Positions 16,756 through 24,720 are shown, numbered from the stretch's first letter. The stretch: DNA of 26,788 nucleotides from an uncultured Succinatimonas sp. (GCA_937880335.1 CALFLJ010000166.1:1-26788); one strand, 5' to 3'. The notes: a model not told the origin generated them from the letters alone. Made by a program: numbers and translations.

Positions 16756-17739
16756 TTATTCAAAGGGATATTTAACACCAAACTGAGCTCGTAGAGTATC
16801 CATAAGCTGCATCATATGGATAGTTTCCTCATGAGGCATGGATGGGCATTCTAATAATCCCTTTTTCATGCACTCAATGCACTCTATAACCTCATACTCG
16901 TATCCTGTAAGTTGTTTTGGACATTTAACCTCTTTTACAAGTTCAAACTCCTTATTAAAAATTTTATAGCCCTGTGGGTTATTTATATTATCAACTTGCA
17001 TAAAGCCCTTTGAGCCATGAATAAAGCCAAAACGGTCAGATGAGACTAAGGCGGAGGAACACAGAACCGCCATGCGTCCAGTATCATTATATGTTAAGGT
17101 AATTGAATCATTCATATCGCAGCCTAATGCATTATTTATAGAAATACCCTCAGCACGATCTGGACGTCCAAAAATCATTTCAGCAAAGTTTAAGGTATAA
17201 ATACCTACATCAAGTAAAGCTCCACCTGCAAGTTCAGGCTTTATAAGACGCTCTTTTTTAGCCATAGGGTAACTTAAATTAGCAGTTAACATCTGAGGTA
17301 TACCAATTGAACCTTGAGACAACTCATCATTTATAAGTTTACGCATAGGCTGATAACGAGTCCAAATAGCCTCGGTTATAAGTGTTTTCTGCTTTTTAGC
17401 AAACTCAATTAAATCAACAGCTTCTTTAGCGTTTACAGTAAAGGCTTTTTCTAAAAGTACAGCTTTGTGATGTTCAAGGCACAAATGAGCGTGGGCATAA
17501 TGAAAATTGTGCGGGGTTGCAACATAGACCAGATCTAAGGCTGGATCTGAAACTAAGTCTGCATAGGAACCATAGGCTTTTTCAATATTGTATTTTTTTG
17601 CAAAATCTAAAGAACGTTTTAAATCACGTGCACCTACAGCATAAAGTTTTAAATCATTATGACCATTCTCAATCATAAGATTGATAGTCTCTGCCATAAC
17701 ACTGGCGATTTTGCCTGCGCCTAAAATTCCAAAATTCAT
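16756..17739 (-). CDS. Gfo/Idh/MocA family oxidoreductase
   Basis: 327 residues. The family uses NAD(P) to oxidise or reduce sugars, inositols, dihydrodiols and related compounds. The N-terminal Rossmann fold begins MNFGILGAGKIAS, and VATPHNFHY and the family signature LLEKAFTVN (the EKP-like Lys) follow. GGALLDVGIYTLNFAEMIFG is typical of the dihydrodiol dehydrogenase/xylose dehydrogenase-like branch. ATG 17739 has GGAG 6 bases upstream. The in-frame TTG at 17751 is weaker. It is the first gene of the operon with the two hydroxyacid dehydrogenases. A weak promoter (-10 TATAAT at 17777-17772, -35 TTCAAA at 17802-17797, 19-base spacing) precedes it. Confidence 0.9.
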   Translation of the reverse strand: MNFGILGAGKIASVMAETINLMIENGHNDLKLYAVGARDLKRSLDFAKKYNIEKAYGSYADLVSDPALDLVYVATPHNFHYAHAHLCLEHHKAVLLEKAFTVNAKEAVDLIEFAKKQKTLITEAIWTRYQPMRKLINDELSQGSIGIPQMLTANLSYPMAKKERLIKPELAGGALLDVGIYTLNFAEMIFGRPDRAEGISINNALGCDMNDSITLTYNDTGRMAVLCSSALVSSDRFGFIHGSKGFMQVDNINNPQGYKIFNKEFELVKEVKCPKQLTGYEYEVIECIECMKKGLLECPSMPHEETIHMMQLMDTLRAQFGVKYPFE

Positions 17740-17771
17740 AAAATTCTCCAAAATTTCAAAACTTAATCTTG

Positions 17772-17802
17772 ATTATAAGATGTTTGTAATTACTCTTTTG
17801 AA
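17772..17802 (-). promoter_or_regulatory. Promoter candidate for the oxidoreductase operon
   Basis: On the minus strand a perfect -10 TATAAT (17777-17772) lies 33 bases before the first gene. The -35 TTCAAA (17802-17797) is weak and 19 bases away. Confidence 0.4.
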
Positions 17803-17879
17803 TTTGTGGTTAAATTTTATCTTTTTGTGAACTTCATTAAGATTTTAAGACATAACGTAAAGAAAAGATTAGGTTGAAG

Positions 17880-17907
17880 ATGACGCTAAAATATACTTTA
17901 GCGTCAT
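17880..17907. repeat. 11-bp perfect inverted repeat downstream of the Dabb gene
   Basis: ATGACGCTAAA (17880-17890) and TTTAGCGTCAT (17897-17907) with a 6-base loop. It lies 45 bases past the Dabb gene stop but lacks a T run on either side. It may be a weak terminator or a protein site. Confidence 0.55.
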
Positions 17908-17952
17908 GGAATAATTAAGGTAGGATGTTTTTTTTACTTATTAAGATCTATA

Positions 17953-18237
17953 TTATTCTTCAAAATCCACAGCTACGCGCTCTAGTGCAATCTCTCTGCA
18001 GATAGAGGCTACAGCTAAATGACGAGGATCATTAGCGTAGGAGTTTAAATCATCCATATTGTCAAACTGACAGATTAAAATTGCGTCAAATTTCTCTTTT
18101 GGATTGCAATTGGTGCCAACTTGCAAAGAGCGTAAGCATTCAATCTGACCTACTAAACCTTTTAACCCCTCAAGGAACTCATTCATCTTATCTGTAGTTC
18201 CTTCTTTAAACTTCCACATTACAACGTGTTTAATCAT
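17953..18237 (-). CDS. Dabb (stress-responsive A/B barrel) domain protein
   Basis: 94 residues, the full length of one Dabb domain, a dimeric alpha/beta barrel of about 95 residues. The MIKHVVMWKFKEG start, the VGTNCNP turn and the closing YANDPRHLAVA with its conserved His are typical. The biochemical role in bacteria is mostly unknown. Some relatives are decarboxylases or cyclases, or appear next to sugar-catabolism genes. Strong ribosome binding site AAAGGAG with 7 bases to ATG. It is 200 bases upstream of the oxidoreductase operon on the same strand and 60 bases downstream of the META lipoprotein gene. Confidence 0.88.
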   Translation of the reverse strand: MIKHVVMWKFKEGTTDKMNEFLEGLKGLVGQIECLRSLQVGTNCNPKEKFDAILICQFDNMDDLNSYANDPRHLAVASICREIALERVAVDFEE

Positions 18238-18297
18238 GGTAAACTCCTTTTATTACAGATACGAAATATATTGGATCTAAGAAAATTTAAATTTTTG

Positions 18298-18711
18298 CTA
18301 TTTCTTTTCTTTAAGAACTAAAACTGCTTTATTATCTTTATCTACAAGATAAAGCTGTCCATTTTTGATCTCATAATCTGTGACTTTAGGTAGTGTTTTT
18401 AAAATTAAAGATTCAGATGCCATATCAGCACACATCATCATAGTTGAGCCTACTTCAGCAAATTTTAAACCAGAGGAGGTATCAATATTACCCATGACAC
18501 GGTTACAGCCTGTAGAACCATAAAAACGCATCTTGTCTAATTCAAAGCCTAAATAGGCCTCATTTTCAATGCTTAAAGCAGAAATCTTCTGCCCATCAAC
18601 TGCAGTTACTTTCCACTCGCCTGACAAGTTCTTACTCTCATTATCAGACATAGCACAGCCCCCTAAGGCTAAAGATAATAAAGACAAAGCAACAATTTTA
18701 TTTAAATTCAT
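18298..18711 (-). CDS. META domain (HslJ-like) lipoprotein
   Basis: 137 residues. A signal peptide with lipobox LGGC puts the acylated Cys at residue 19, so this is an envelope lipoprotein. The rest is one META domain: LSGEWKVTAVDG, then GSTGCNRVMGN (the conserved GCN motif) and STMMMCADM (the conserved MxC element). E. coli HslJ of this family affects novobiocin resistance and heat response, but its exact action is unknown. No good Shine-Dalgarno precedes ATG 18711. The best one (AAAGGAGG, 18764-18757) lies 45 bases upstream, ahead of a 9-codon reading frame that would need an ATT start. Confidence 0.88.
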   Translation of the reverse strand: MNLNKIVALSLLSLALGGCAMSDNESKNLSGEWKVTAVDGQKISALSIENEAYLGFELDKMRFYGSTGCNRVMGNIDTSSGLKFAEVGSTMMMCADMASESLILKTLPKVTDYEIKNGQLYLVDKDNKAVLVLKEKK

Positions 18712-18717
18712 AGATAT

Positions 18718-18793
18718 TCAGCGCAAATTCTCTTTTGTACAGATAATGAAACGCCGCCTCCTTTATTATTTGTAAGACAGATAATTCTCTTTT
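18718..18793 (-). promoter_or_regulatory. META gene upstream region: duplicated motifs and orphan Shine-Dalgarno
   Basis: Two motifs each occur twice: AATTCTCTTTT at 18726-18736 and 18783-18793, and ACAGATAAT at 18739-18747 and 18777-18785 (plus-strand reading). AAAGGAGG lies on the minus strand at 18764-18757. Nine bases later a frame ATT...TGA (18747-18718) could encode a 9-residue leader ending 6 bases before the META ATG. The rest of the gap to 18984 is AT-rich, with one small hairpin (GCTTTAT/ATAAAGC). Confidence 0.35.
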
Positions 18794-18984
18794 AAAGATG
18801 GGAAAAATTTAAAACACAGCTTTATCTAATAAAGCCCCATCCTTCTATTAAAGGAAATTACTTTTAATAAGTTCCCTTTGATTTTAAAGATAACTTAGTT
18901 TAACAAAGACTTATCAAAGTACAAAATTTTATTTTAAAGTTTCAAAAAGCAAATCCTTAAAGTCATTATGCAGTTTTTTTTAAA

Positions 18985-19860
18985 CTACGGAAGATCATCT
19001 ATTCTTCCTCTTAATAATTCTATAAAACGTCTTGCTGCAATAGGTAGACTCTGCTTATCGCGAAATCCTACAGCTAAACTTCTTTTAATAGGAGGATTTG
19101 TAGGCCTTGTGGTAATTTCATAGGAACTTGAATGCATTAAAACCAACTTAGCTAAAATACTAACTCCAAGCCCCTGCTCAACTAAACTCATAATTGAGTA
19201 ATCATCATGCATTATGTATCGAACATTTGGTTTTAAGTTAACTGATTTAAAAGCCTCTAAAGGCTCATAAATGTTACCTCCTTCCTCAAGCAGAATAAAA
19301 GGCTCAGAACATAAAGCCTCAAGTGGCACAACATCAAGTTTGGCCAAGGGATGACTTTTAGGCAAGACTGCCAGCATTTGCCCGTCTTTTAAAAATCTAG
19401 TCTGAATACCATGAGCTGTTTGTGGAGCAAGAAAACCAAAGTCTACTGCGCCTGTTTTTATCCATTCTAAAATAGAGGTGTAATCGCCTTGTTTTATGAC
19501 AAATTCAATATTAGGCCAGTTTAGAGAAAACTCCTTAAAAACTGAAGGTAGCCAATTTGATGAAATACTAGAGATTGTTCCAATTCTTACAGTCCCTACC
19601 TCCAAACCTTTAATCTCCGAGGCTTTGTTTTTTAACTGCTCGTAGGCATAAATACTTTTTTCAATATAGGGGAAAAGCCTTTTACCCTCATCAGTTAATC
19701 CAACACCTGTGCGAGAACGGTTTAAAAGACGTAAAGACAATTCGTCTTCTAAAGATGAAATCATCTGACTTATAGCAGATTGAGTACAGAAGCAAGCCTC
19801 TGCAGCCTTAGAAAAGCTGCCTAACTTCACAATTTTTTGTAGTGCCAAATAACGTTGCAT
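18985..19860 (-). CDS. LysR-type transcriptional regulator
   Basis: 291 residues. The N-terminal winged helix-turn-helix (residues 1-60) shows SFSKAAEACFCTQSAISQMISSLEDELSLRLL in the family pattern. Residues 85-285 are the two-lobed effector-binding domain, with VGTVRIGTISSISSNWLP and a late EQGLGVSILAKLV typical of the fold. It is divergent from the MFS transporter gene with a 104-base gap, the standard layout in which a LysR regulator controls its neighbour in response to the transported compound. The effector is unknown. No ribosome binding site is obvious. The start fits the family because MQRYLALQKIVKLGSFSKAAE is the usual first helix. Confidence 0.94.
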   Translation of the reverse strand: MQRYLALQKIVKLGSFSKAAEACFCTQSAISQMISSLEDELSLRLLNRSRTGVGLTDEGKRLFPYIEKSIYAYEQLKNKASEIKGLEVGTVRIGTISSISSNWLPSVFKEFSLNWPNIEFVIKQGDYTSILEWIKTGAVDFGFLAPQTAHGIQTRFLKDGQMLAVLPKSHPLAKLDVVPLEALCSEPFILLEEGGNIYEPLEAFKSVNLKPNVRYIMHDDYSIMSLVEQGLGVSILAKLVLMHSSSYEITTRPTNPPIKRSLAVGFRDKQSLPIAARRFIELLRGRIDDLP

Positions 19861-19879
19861 AAGTTTTTCTAATATTTAA

Positions 19880-19923
19880 ATAAGATAATTTTGTTTTACT
19901 TATATTAAATACCACTTTATATT
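19880..19923 (+). promoter_or_regulatory. MFS promoter overlapping a candidate LysR operator
   Basis: Promoter for the transporter: TTTACT (19895-19900), 17 bases, TATATT (19918-19923). ATAAG (19880-19884) and CTTAT (19899-19903) form an interrupted inverted repeat overlapping the -35. A second one, TAAATA/TATTTA (19906-19911, 19920-19925), overlaps the -10. LysR proteins usually bind such sites in divergent gaps. Confidence 0.45.
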
Positions 19924-19964
19924 TAGGGGCAAGAGAGAAGAACAATTTATTTGGAGAATAAAAA

Positions 19965-21200
19965 ATGTCGGCCTTAAATTCATCACATATAACCAAATTT
20001 TTGGTTTTATCTTTGATGGGCGGACTTATATATACTGTAAGTGATGGTATTCGTGTCAACTTAGGTATTATTATTGAACCCTTATCCCAAAGTTCTGGCC
20101 TATCATATGCAACATTAAGCTTTATATTAGCCTCAGGCCAATTTATTTACGGATTGTCTCAGCCATTCTTCGGCATTTTAGCTCTCAAACGTTCCTATCA
20201 GTACGTTCTGGTATTAGGAACTCTTATGATGGCCACAGGTTTAATTGGCAGCGCTTACGCTCATAATGCTTTTTTAATGTTTATTTTTTTAAGCTTGTTA
20301 CTCTTTGGTTCTACTGGAGCTTTATGCTTTGGACTTGTTTTAAGTTGCATGCTTCCACTCTTTGATAAAAAACAAGCTCTAGTTTTCACCGGTATTTTAA
20401 ATACTGCAGCTGGGGTAGGATGCGCCTTCTTTTCCCCTGTCTACAGCTTTTTATTAGAGGGTTTCTCTGTAAGTGTAACTTTACTTTTATTAACCCTGCC
20501 AGTTTGGATCTTATTACCTATCTCTATTTTCTTAGGCCGCTTAAACAAGACTCATGCTCCTTTAAAAGAAGAGCTAATAAAACTTAATATAGTAAAAACG
20601 CTAAAGGAGGCCATATCAGACCACTCCTATCAGATAATGCTTATAAGTTTTGCCATATGTGGCTTCCACATGGGCATTATCTATACACATTTGTTCACTC
20701 AATTTACCTCGCAAGGATTGAGTAATAAAGAGGCTACTTTCGCCTTTACTATGTTCGGTTCTGCCGTAATTGCCGGTTGCTTTTTATGTGGTGTAGCTTG
20801 CGTAAAATACAGATCTTCTAAGATTTTAAGCACCATTTATTTAAGCCGTGCTTTAATTGTTGGTTTTTATATATTCTGTATGCCTAAAAATGAGTATTCA
20901 GCATTATTCTTTGCTATAACATTAGGTTTAACCTGTGACGCTACCGTAGCACCAACCTCTCTTAATGTCTCAGAACATTTTGGTGGCGAGAAACTAGCTC
21001 TTTTATTTGGCATTGTTTATATCTCCCATCAGTTAGGAGTATTCATCTCAGCTGCACTTGGCGGTTATTTTATAGATTGTCTTAACAATTATGATTTGAT
21101 TTGGGTTTTAGACATTCTGTTATGTCTTAGCGCCTCATTATTATGCTTAAGCCTGAATATTCACAGAAGAGCTATTAAGCAACAAAATCTTTCAATATAG
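19965..21200 (+). CDS. Major facilitator superfamily transporter
   Basis: 411 residues with about 12 hydrophobic segments split by a central charged loop around residues 195-215, the usual 6+6 MFS layout. The protein starts with a SLMGGLIYTVSDGIRVNLGIIIEPLS helix like that of the oxalate/monocarboxylate-type branch, and carries the helix 2-3 region FGILALKRSYQYV. This would suit an organic or sugar acid as substrate, which is only an inference. TTGGAG lies 9 bases before ATG 19965. It is divergent from the LysR gene and ends at a 20-base-pair terminator shared with the methyltransferase gene. Confidence 0.88.
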   Translation: MSALNSSHITKFLVLSLMGGLIYTVSDGIRVNLGIIIEPLSQSSGLSYATLSFILASGQFIYGLSQPFFGILALKRSYQYVLVLGTLMMATGLIGSAYAHNAFLMFIFLSLLLFGSTGALCFGLVLSCMLPLFDKKQALVFTGILNTAAGVGCAFFSPVYSFLLEGFSVSVTLLLLTLPVWILLPISIFLGRLNKTHAPLKEELIKLNIVKTLKEAISDHSYQIMLISFAICGFHMGIIYTHLFTQFTSQGLSNKEATFAFTMFGSAVIAGCFLCGVACVKYRSSKILSTIYLSRALIVGFYIFCMPKNEYSALFFAITLGLTCDATVAPTSLNVSEHFGGEKLALLFGIVYISHQLGVFISAALGGYFIDCLNNYDLIWVLDILLCLSASLLCLSLNIHRRAIKQQNLSI

Positions 21201-21215
21201 TAAGATCATATTTAC

Positions 21216-21270
21216 ATCCCTCAGTTTCTAAAAGTGTTTTAGGTAAGACTTTTAGAAACTGAGGGATTTT
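21216..21270. terminator. Bidirectional terminator with 20-bp perfect stem
   Basis: 21216-21235 is the perfect complement of 21248-21267, with a 12-base loop and TTTT after it on the plus strand. It is between the MFS gene stop (21200) and the stop of the convergent methyltransferase gene (21273). Confidence 0.8.
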
Positions 21271-21272
21271 GT

Positions 21273-23420
21273 CTAAGAGGTAGCTTCTAAAAAATTATTT
21301 ATACTATTGATATAATCTTTTACTATCTTGCTTTCCTTTTTATTTAAACCATATAACGAATAAATAAAATCATCTAACTTTAAATAAAGTTCTAATCGAT
21401 CACTTCCTTTTAAAAGCAATTCATCCACAAGCTTAATCACCATATCCTGAGTTTTAAAATCAACTAAAGGAATAGGTAATGCTTCAATATGAGAGCGCAA
21501 AAGTTTAACTGATTTAAAGCGTTTACTTAAGTAAAAGGCGGCTACTCCAGAGTTTAAGATCGCCAAAACATACTTAATCTTAAGTTTAGGATGATTTGGA
21601 ATTAAGATATTGGCACTATTTAAAGACAAAGTTGACTTATCATCATAAGTAAATACAGGAATGCTTGATATAAATCTATATAAAAGTCTTTCTTTGGCCT
21701 TAAAAAAACGCACAGGGGCCACCTGTTGGAATTTTTCCGGAACAAATTCTAAATAACGATGACTTTCTCTCAAACCATATTTAAATACGTCTTTACCGGA
21801 TATTACCATCTGACTATTTAAAAAAGGCTCATCTTTTATATAAAGAGCATTATTTCCAGTTACAATCCCCAAGGCAAATTCTGAAGCATTTTTTAACGAA
21901 GTTAAGTTCTTTATATTCTCAACCTTATCTAAAAGAGCATATTCTTTATCATCAAGATTTAACGTAAGAGCATCACTTGTCAAACGACGCTCTTTTAAAA
22001 TTTCAAAACTTCGTTTTTTTTCAGTAACTTTACAGCCTAATACTCCACCACAATCCTGCTTTTTAAGGCCTAAAATAACTGATGGGCAAAATACATTTTC
22101 AAAAGCCATATCCAAAAATGAGACAAAGCTTATAGATGAATTATCTAAAATAAACTCACGCAGTTTATTATGCTTAGCCACACTTAATAAAGATTCAGGA
22201 AGAAGTAAAGCAATATATCCTCCGTCCTTGCAAATTGATAAAGCTTTTTCTAAAAACACAGCACTTGATTCAATACTATCTCCAGTTACTGTCGTAAAAT
22301 TTTTCTTTAAAAAATCTTTTTGCTCTTTGGAAAAGATACTACCCCAAGGAGGATTGCCTACAACTAAATCAAAAGACTTTAAAAACTTATAGCTTAGAGT
22401 ATTATCAATTAAGAAACGCTCTTTTAAGTCCAAAGCATTAAAGTCATCTACATATAAAGCTAAATTTAAACGGGTAAGCTTTACACTTATCTCATCTAGA
22501 TCAAAACCATAAAGATTATCTAAGCTACAGCCTTTTTCCAAAAGTCCTAAAAAGAAATTACCGCTACCACAAGCAGGATCAATTATTCTTTTGTCACTAA
22601 ACGATTTTACTCTGTCTAAAAGACATGAAATTAGAGAGTGAGTTAAAGTTAAAGGAGTATAGTACGCGCCATTTTTTTTGCGCAAAGACAGATCCTGTAA
22701 GGTTAAATAAAGATAACCTAAGGTATCCTCTCCCTTTATATAACTAATCTTATAGCTTAAAACATCTTTTAAATTTAAAAGCTCTGAGGAAGATGGAGGT
22801 TTATCTAATAAAAGATCTTTTAATAAAATTAAAAACTCAGGGTATTTATTATCTGAAAAAAAGTCTAAAAGGGCATTTTCATTATATAAAATGCCTTTCT
22901 TTTCATAAAAAAGAGCCAGAGCATAATGAGACAAAACTAAGCGCAAAGAGCGATCAGATGTAACCTTATTTGAGGATACAAGCTTAGGGCCTAACTTTAA
23001 ATTCTCAGAACTACCAATATAATCCTGATTTACCTCCTGCCCATGAATGGCATTTTTGTTACGTCTTTTTTTCTGTAAATCATTGTCTTTATTATTAAGA
23101 AGCTTTGCTAGTTTTTTAACATAACCTTGAGAAAACAAATCGTGTGGTCTATCTGCTTGTATCTTACCTAAACGTTTCCAGTTTTTTAAAGTATCCAGAG
23201 AAAAGGTTAAATAATTTGCCAGATCTACAAGAGTATAGTTTTTTTCCTTCCCTTTAAGATATTCAAAAACAGCTTTTTCATCTACAGGGGATGGAATATA
23301 CCAAACTTTATTTTTTAAAAATGCACCTTTAAGTATTTGAGCTTCACACAAAGCTCGAACCTTATATGGACTTAAGTTATATTTTGAGGCTAAATCTGAA
23401 GTTTTAATATAGGATGTCAA
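21273..23420 (-). CDS. N6-adenine DNA methyltransferase with N-terminal helix-turn-helix regions and TaqI-like specificity region
   Basis: 715 residues. It transfers methyl from S-adenosylmethionine to adenine N6. GAYYTP (251-256, motif X), DPACGSGNFF (281-290, motif I) and NPPW (356-359, motif IV) are intact, in the order of gamma-class TaqI/Eco57I enzymes. LPIPL near residue 650 and the preceding region fit the C-terminal target-recognition part. Residues 5-42 and 60-100 each look like a MerR/excisionase-type helix-turn-helix. A basic linker (115-125) follows. I find no nuclease motif and no restriction gene beside it, so it is an orphan, an accessory methylase or the survivor of a restriction-modification set. 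A promoter candidate lies at 23505-23476. AT content and Lys/Leu use are higher than in the core genes, which would fit horizontal gain. Confidence 0.88.
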   Translation of the reverse strand: MTSYIKTSDLASKYNLSPYKVRALCEAQILKGAFLKNKVWYIPSPVDEKAVFEYLKGKEKNYTLVDLANYLTFSLDTLKNWKRLGKIQADRPHDLFSQGYVKKLAKLLNNKDNDLQKKRRNKNAIHGQEVNQDYIGSSENLKLGPKLVSSNKVTSDRSLRLVLSHYALALFYEKKGILYNENALLDFFSDNKYPEFLILLKDLLLDKPPSSSELLNLKDVLSYKISYIKGEDTLGYLYLTLQDLSLRKKNGAYYTPLTLTHSLISCLLDRVKSFSDKRIIDPACGSGNFFLGLLEKGCSLDNLYGFDLDEISVKLTRLNLALYVDDFNALDLKERFLIDNTLSYKFLKSFDLVVGNPPWGSIFSKEQKDFLKKNFTTVTGDSIESSAVFLEKALSICKDGGYIALLLPESLLSVAKHNKLREFILDNSSISFVSFLDMAFENVFCPSVILGLKKQDCGGVLGCKVTEKKRSFEILKERRLTSDALTLNLDDKEYALLDKVENIKNLTSLKNASEFALGIVTGNNALYIKDEPFLNSQMVISGKDVFKYGLRESHRYLEFVPEKFQQVAPVRFFKAKERLLYRFISSIPVFTYDDKSTLSLNSANILIPNHPKLKIKYVLAILNSGVAAFYLSKRFKSVKLLRSHIEALPIPLVDFKTQDMVIKLVDELLLKGSDRLELYLKLDDFIYSLYGLNKKESKIVKDYINSINNFLEATS

Positions 23421-23475
23421 GGTAAATTTCTTCTTTAAAAAAACTAATTTTCTATAAATTATAAATTTAGAATTA

Positions 23476-23505
23476 ATTATACAGACTAGATAAAAAATTT
23501 CCCAA
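23476..23505 (-). promoter_or_regulatory. Promoter candidate for the methyltransferase gene
   Basis: On the minus strand TTGGGA (23505-23500), 18 bases, TATAAT (23481-23476). The rest of the 238-base gap up to 23658 is AT-rich, and no gene or other site could be supported. Confidence 0.4.
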
Positions 23506-23658
23506 AGTAAAAATTCTTATACATACAAATTTTTATAGTAAAAAATTCCTGTTTAAAAAAATAGGACTATGACAAAGTATTAATTTTCTTTATTAAGTAA
23601 GATTTTCTAAAATTTAAACATAAATATTTAACTTAAACCTTCAGGGAGAAATTACTGC

Positions 23659-23982
23659 ATGTTTTGTTTTTATAAAGACTGTCCTCAAGAGGATATGGGC
23701 AATGGTGTTAAACGCCGTATTTTAGTACATGACGGCGTTATGATGGCAGTAGAAAATACCTTTGAAAAAGGTGGTATAGGCGCTATGCACTCGCACCCTC
23801 ATGAGCAGGTAACCTATGTTTTAAGTGGTGAATTTGAATTTACTATAGGAGATACTACACATACTGTAAAAGCTGGAGACTCACTGCATAAACTGCCTAA
23901 TGTTATACACGGATGTGTTTGTTTAAAAGAAGGTGTCTTGATTGACGTCTTTTCACCTCAGAGAGAGGACTTCTTAAAATAG
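23659..23982 (+). CDS. kdgF: KdgF-like cupin, unsaturated uronate linearisation
   Basis: 107 residues, one cupin fold. KdgF proteins speed the opening of unsaturated 4,5-monouronates, released from pectin or alginate, into linear keto forms. The metal-site pattern is complete: MHSHPHEQVTYVLSGEFEFT with His44, His46 and Gln50, and the second-motif His84 in PNVIHG. The final DVFSPQREDF is a KdgF hallmark. GGGAGAA lies 8 bases before ATG. No lyase, KduI, KduD or KdgK gene is in the window, so it might serve monouronates made elsewhere. Other small cupins share the fold, so the exact substrate remains open. Confidence 0.8.
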   Translation: MFCFYKDCPQEDMGNGVKRRILVHDGVMMAVENTFEKGGIGAMHSHPHEQVTYVLSGEFEFTIGDTTHTVKAGDSLHKLPNVIHGCVCLKEGVLIDVFSPQREDFLK

Positions 23983-23997
23983 GCCTAAATATTTGTT

Positions 23998-24024
23998 TTT
24001 AGCCTCGAAATCTTCGAGGCTAAA
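23998..24024. terminator. 12-bp stem between convergent kdgF and the GNAT gene
   Basis: TTTAGCCTCGAA (23998-24009) pairs perfectly with TTCGAGGCTAAA (24013-24024) over ATC. The stop codon of the GNAT gene (24022-24020) is inside the stem. Neither side has a real T run, so termination is likely but not certain. Confidence 0.55.
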
Positions 24025-24551
24025 TGTTTAAGGCCATGACCACATTTTCTAAATCAGATTTAAAAATCTCATATTCACTTTCAGAAATTCTGTTTTTACT
24101 GCTAAGAACAAGTAACGAGTGAGGTTTAAAACCTTTTCGATATGGAGGGTGTTTATGATCATATGGATTTTCAAAAAATCCGCAATCTTTATAAAATCTC
24201 AGACGAGCAAAAGAAGTATCATCAACTAAAGGATCAATTTCTAAAATTATTTTTTTCAGATTTGTCCTAACAAAGTTTTGTATCATTTTATGCCAGTAAC
24301 CTTTTCCTCTATGCTCATCCATGATAGCTAAATGCTCAACATAGATATATTGAGCAAATTCCCAAAAGGATACAAACCCCACAAATAAATTCCCATCAAA
24401 AAAAAGCTTGCAAATTATAATTTGGATGGTTGAATGCACGCTCTTGCTGCTCTTGTGTTCTTTGTTCAAATATCGGAAAACTTTTTTTATATAGATATGA
24501 AAATGCTTTATAGTATGAATCTTCTAAATCTAAAATATTATAAAACCGCAT
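24020..24551 (-). pseudogene. GNAT family N-acetyltransferase, frameshifted at a homopolymer
   Basis: The GNAT fold transfers an acetyl group from acetyl-CoA, and the substrate is unknown. The 3' part (24469-24020) shows EHLAIMDEHRGKGYWHKMI, the acetyl-CoA loop, and the family tail NPYDHKHPPYRKGFKPHSL. From ATG 24551 another frame reads MRFYNILDLEDSYYKAFSYL and on to QERAFNHPNYNLQAFF, then stops just past a run of eight T (24405-24398, minus strand). With seven T the frames join into one 176-residue protein that matches the family along its whole length. So one extra T broke the gene, or slippage switches it, or the base count is wrong. The 149-residue frame alone begins with residues not typical for the family. 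Confidence 0.85.
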
Positions 24552-24615
24552 GTAAAACCGATTAATCTTTTTAATTATTCTCCTAAAAAACTATACTACC
24601 ATTAATTTGCTAATT

Positions 24616-24626
24616 TAAACATATAA
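24616..24626 (+). repeat. Candidate target-site duplication, left copy
   Basis: TAAACATATAA, identical to 26631-26641, abuts the proposed left end of the insertion sequence. In such AT-rich sequence a chance match of this length is possible but not very likely. Confidence 0.4.
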
Positions 24627-24630
24627 CGTA

Positions 24631-24661
24631 AGGTAAACCATAATAAACATATGGTTTACCT
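24631..24661. repeat. Perfect palindrome at the left end of the insertion sequence
   Basis: AGGTAAACCATA (24631-24642) pairs with TATGGTTTACCT (24650-24661) over a 7-base loop. It may block transcription entering from outside or bind the transposase. Confidence 0.6.
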
Positions 24662-24720
24662 ATATTTTTGTAGTATAATATAGACATATAATATTATTTA
24701 CCTATAAAGGTGTTTTTAGT

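Noticed and set aside
17821..17850. CRP/FNR-like half site TTGTGA before the oxidoreductase operon
   Set aside because: The second half does not match the symmetric consensus.
19808..20059. Minus-strand frame across the LysR/MFS gap
   Set aside because: It overlaps both genes and the promoter region and has no recognisable protein pattern.
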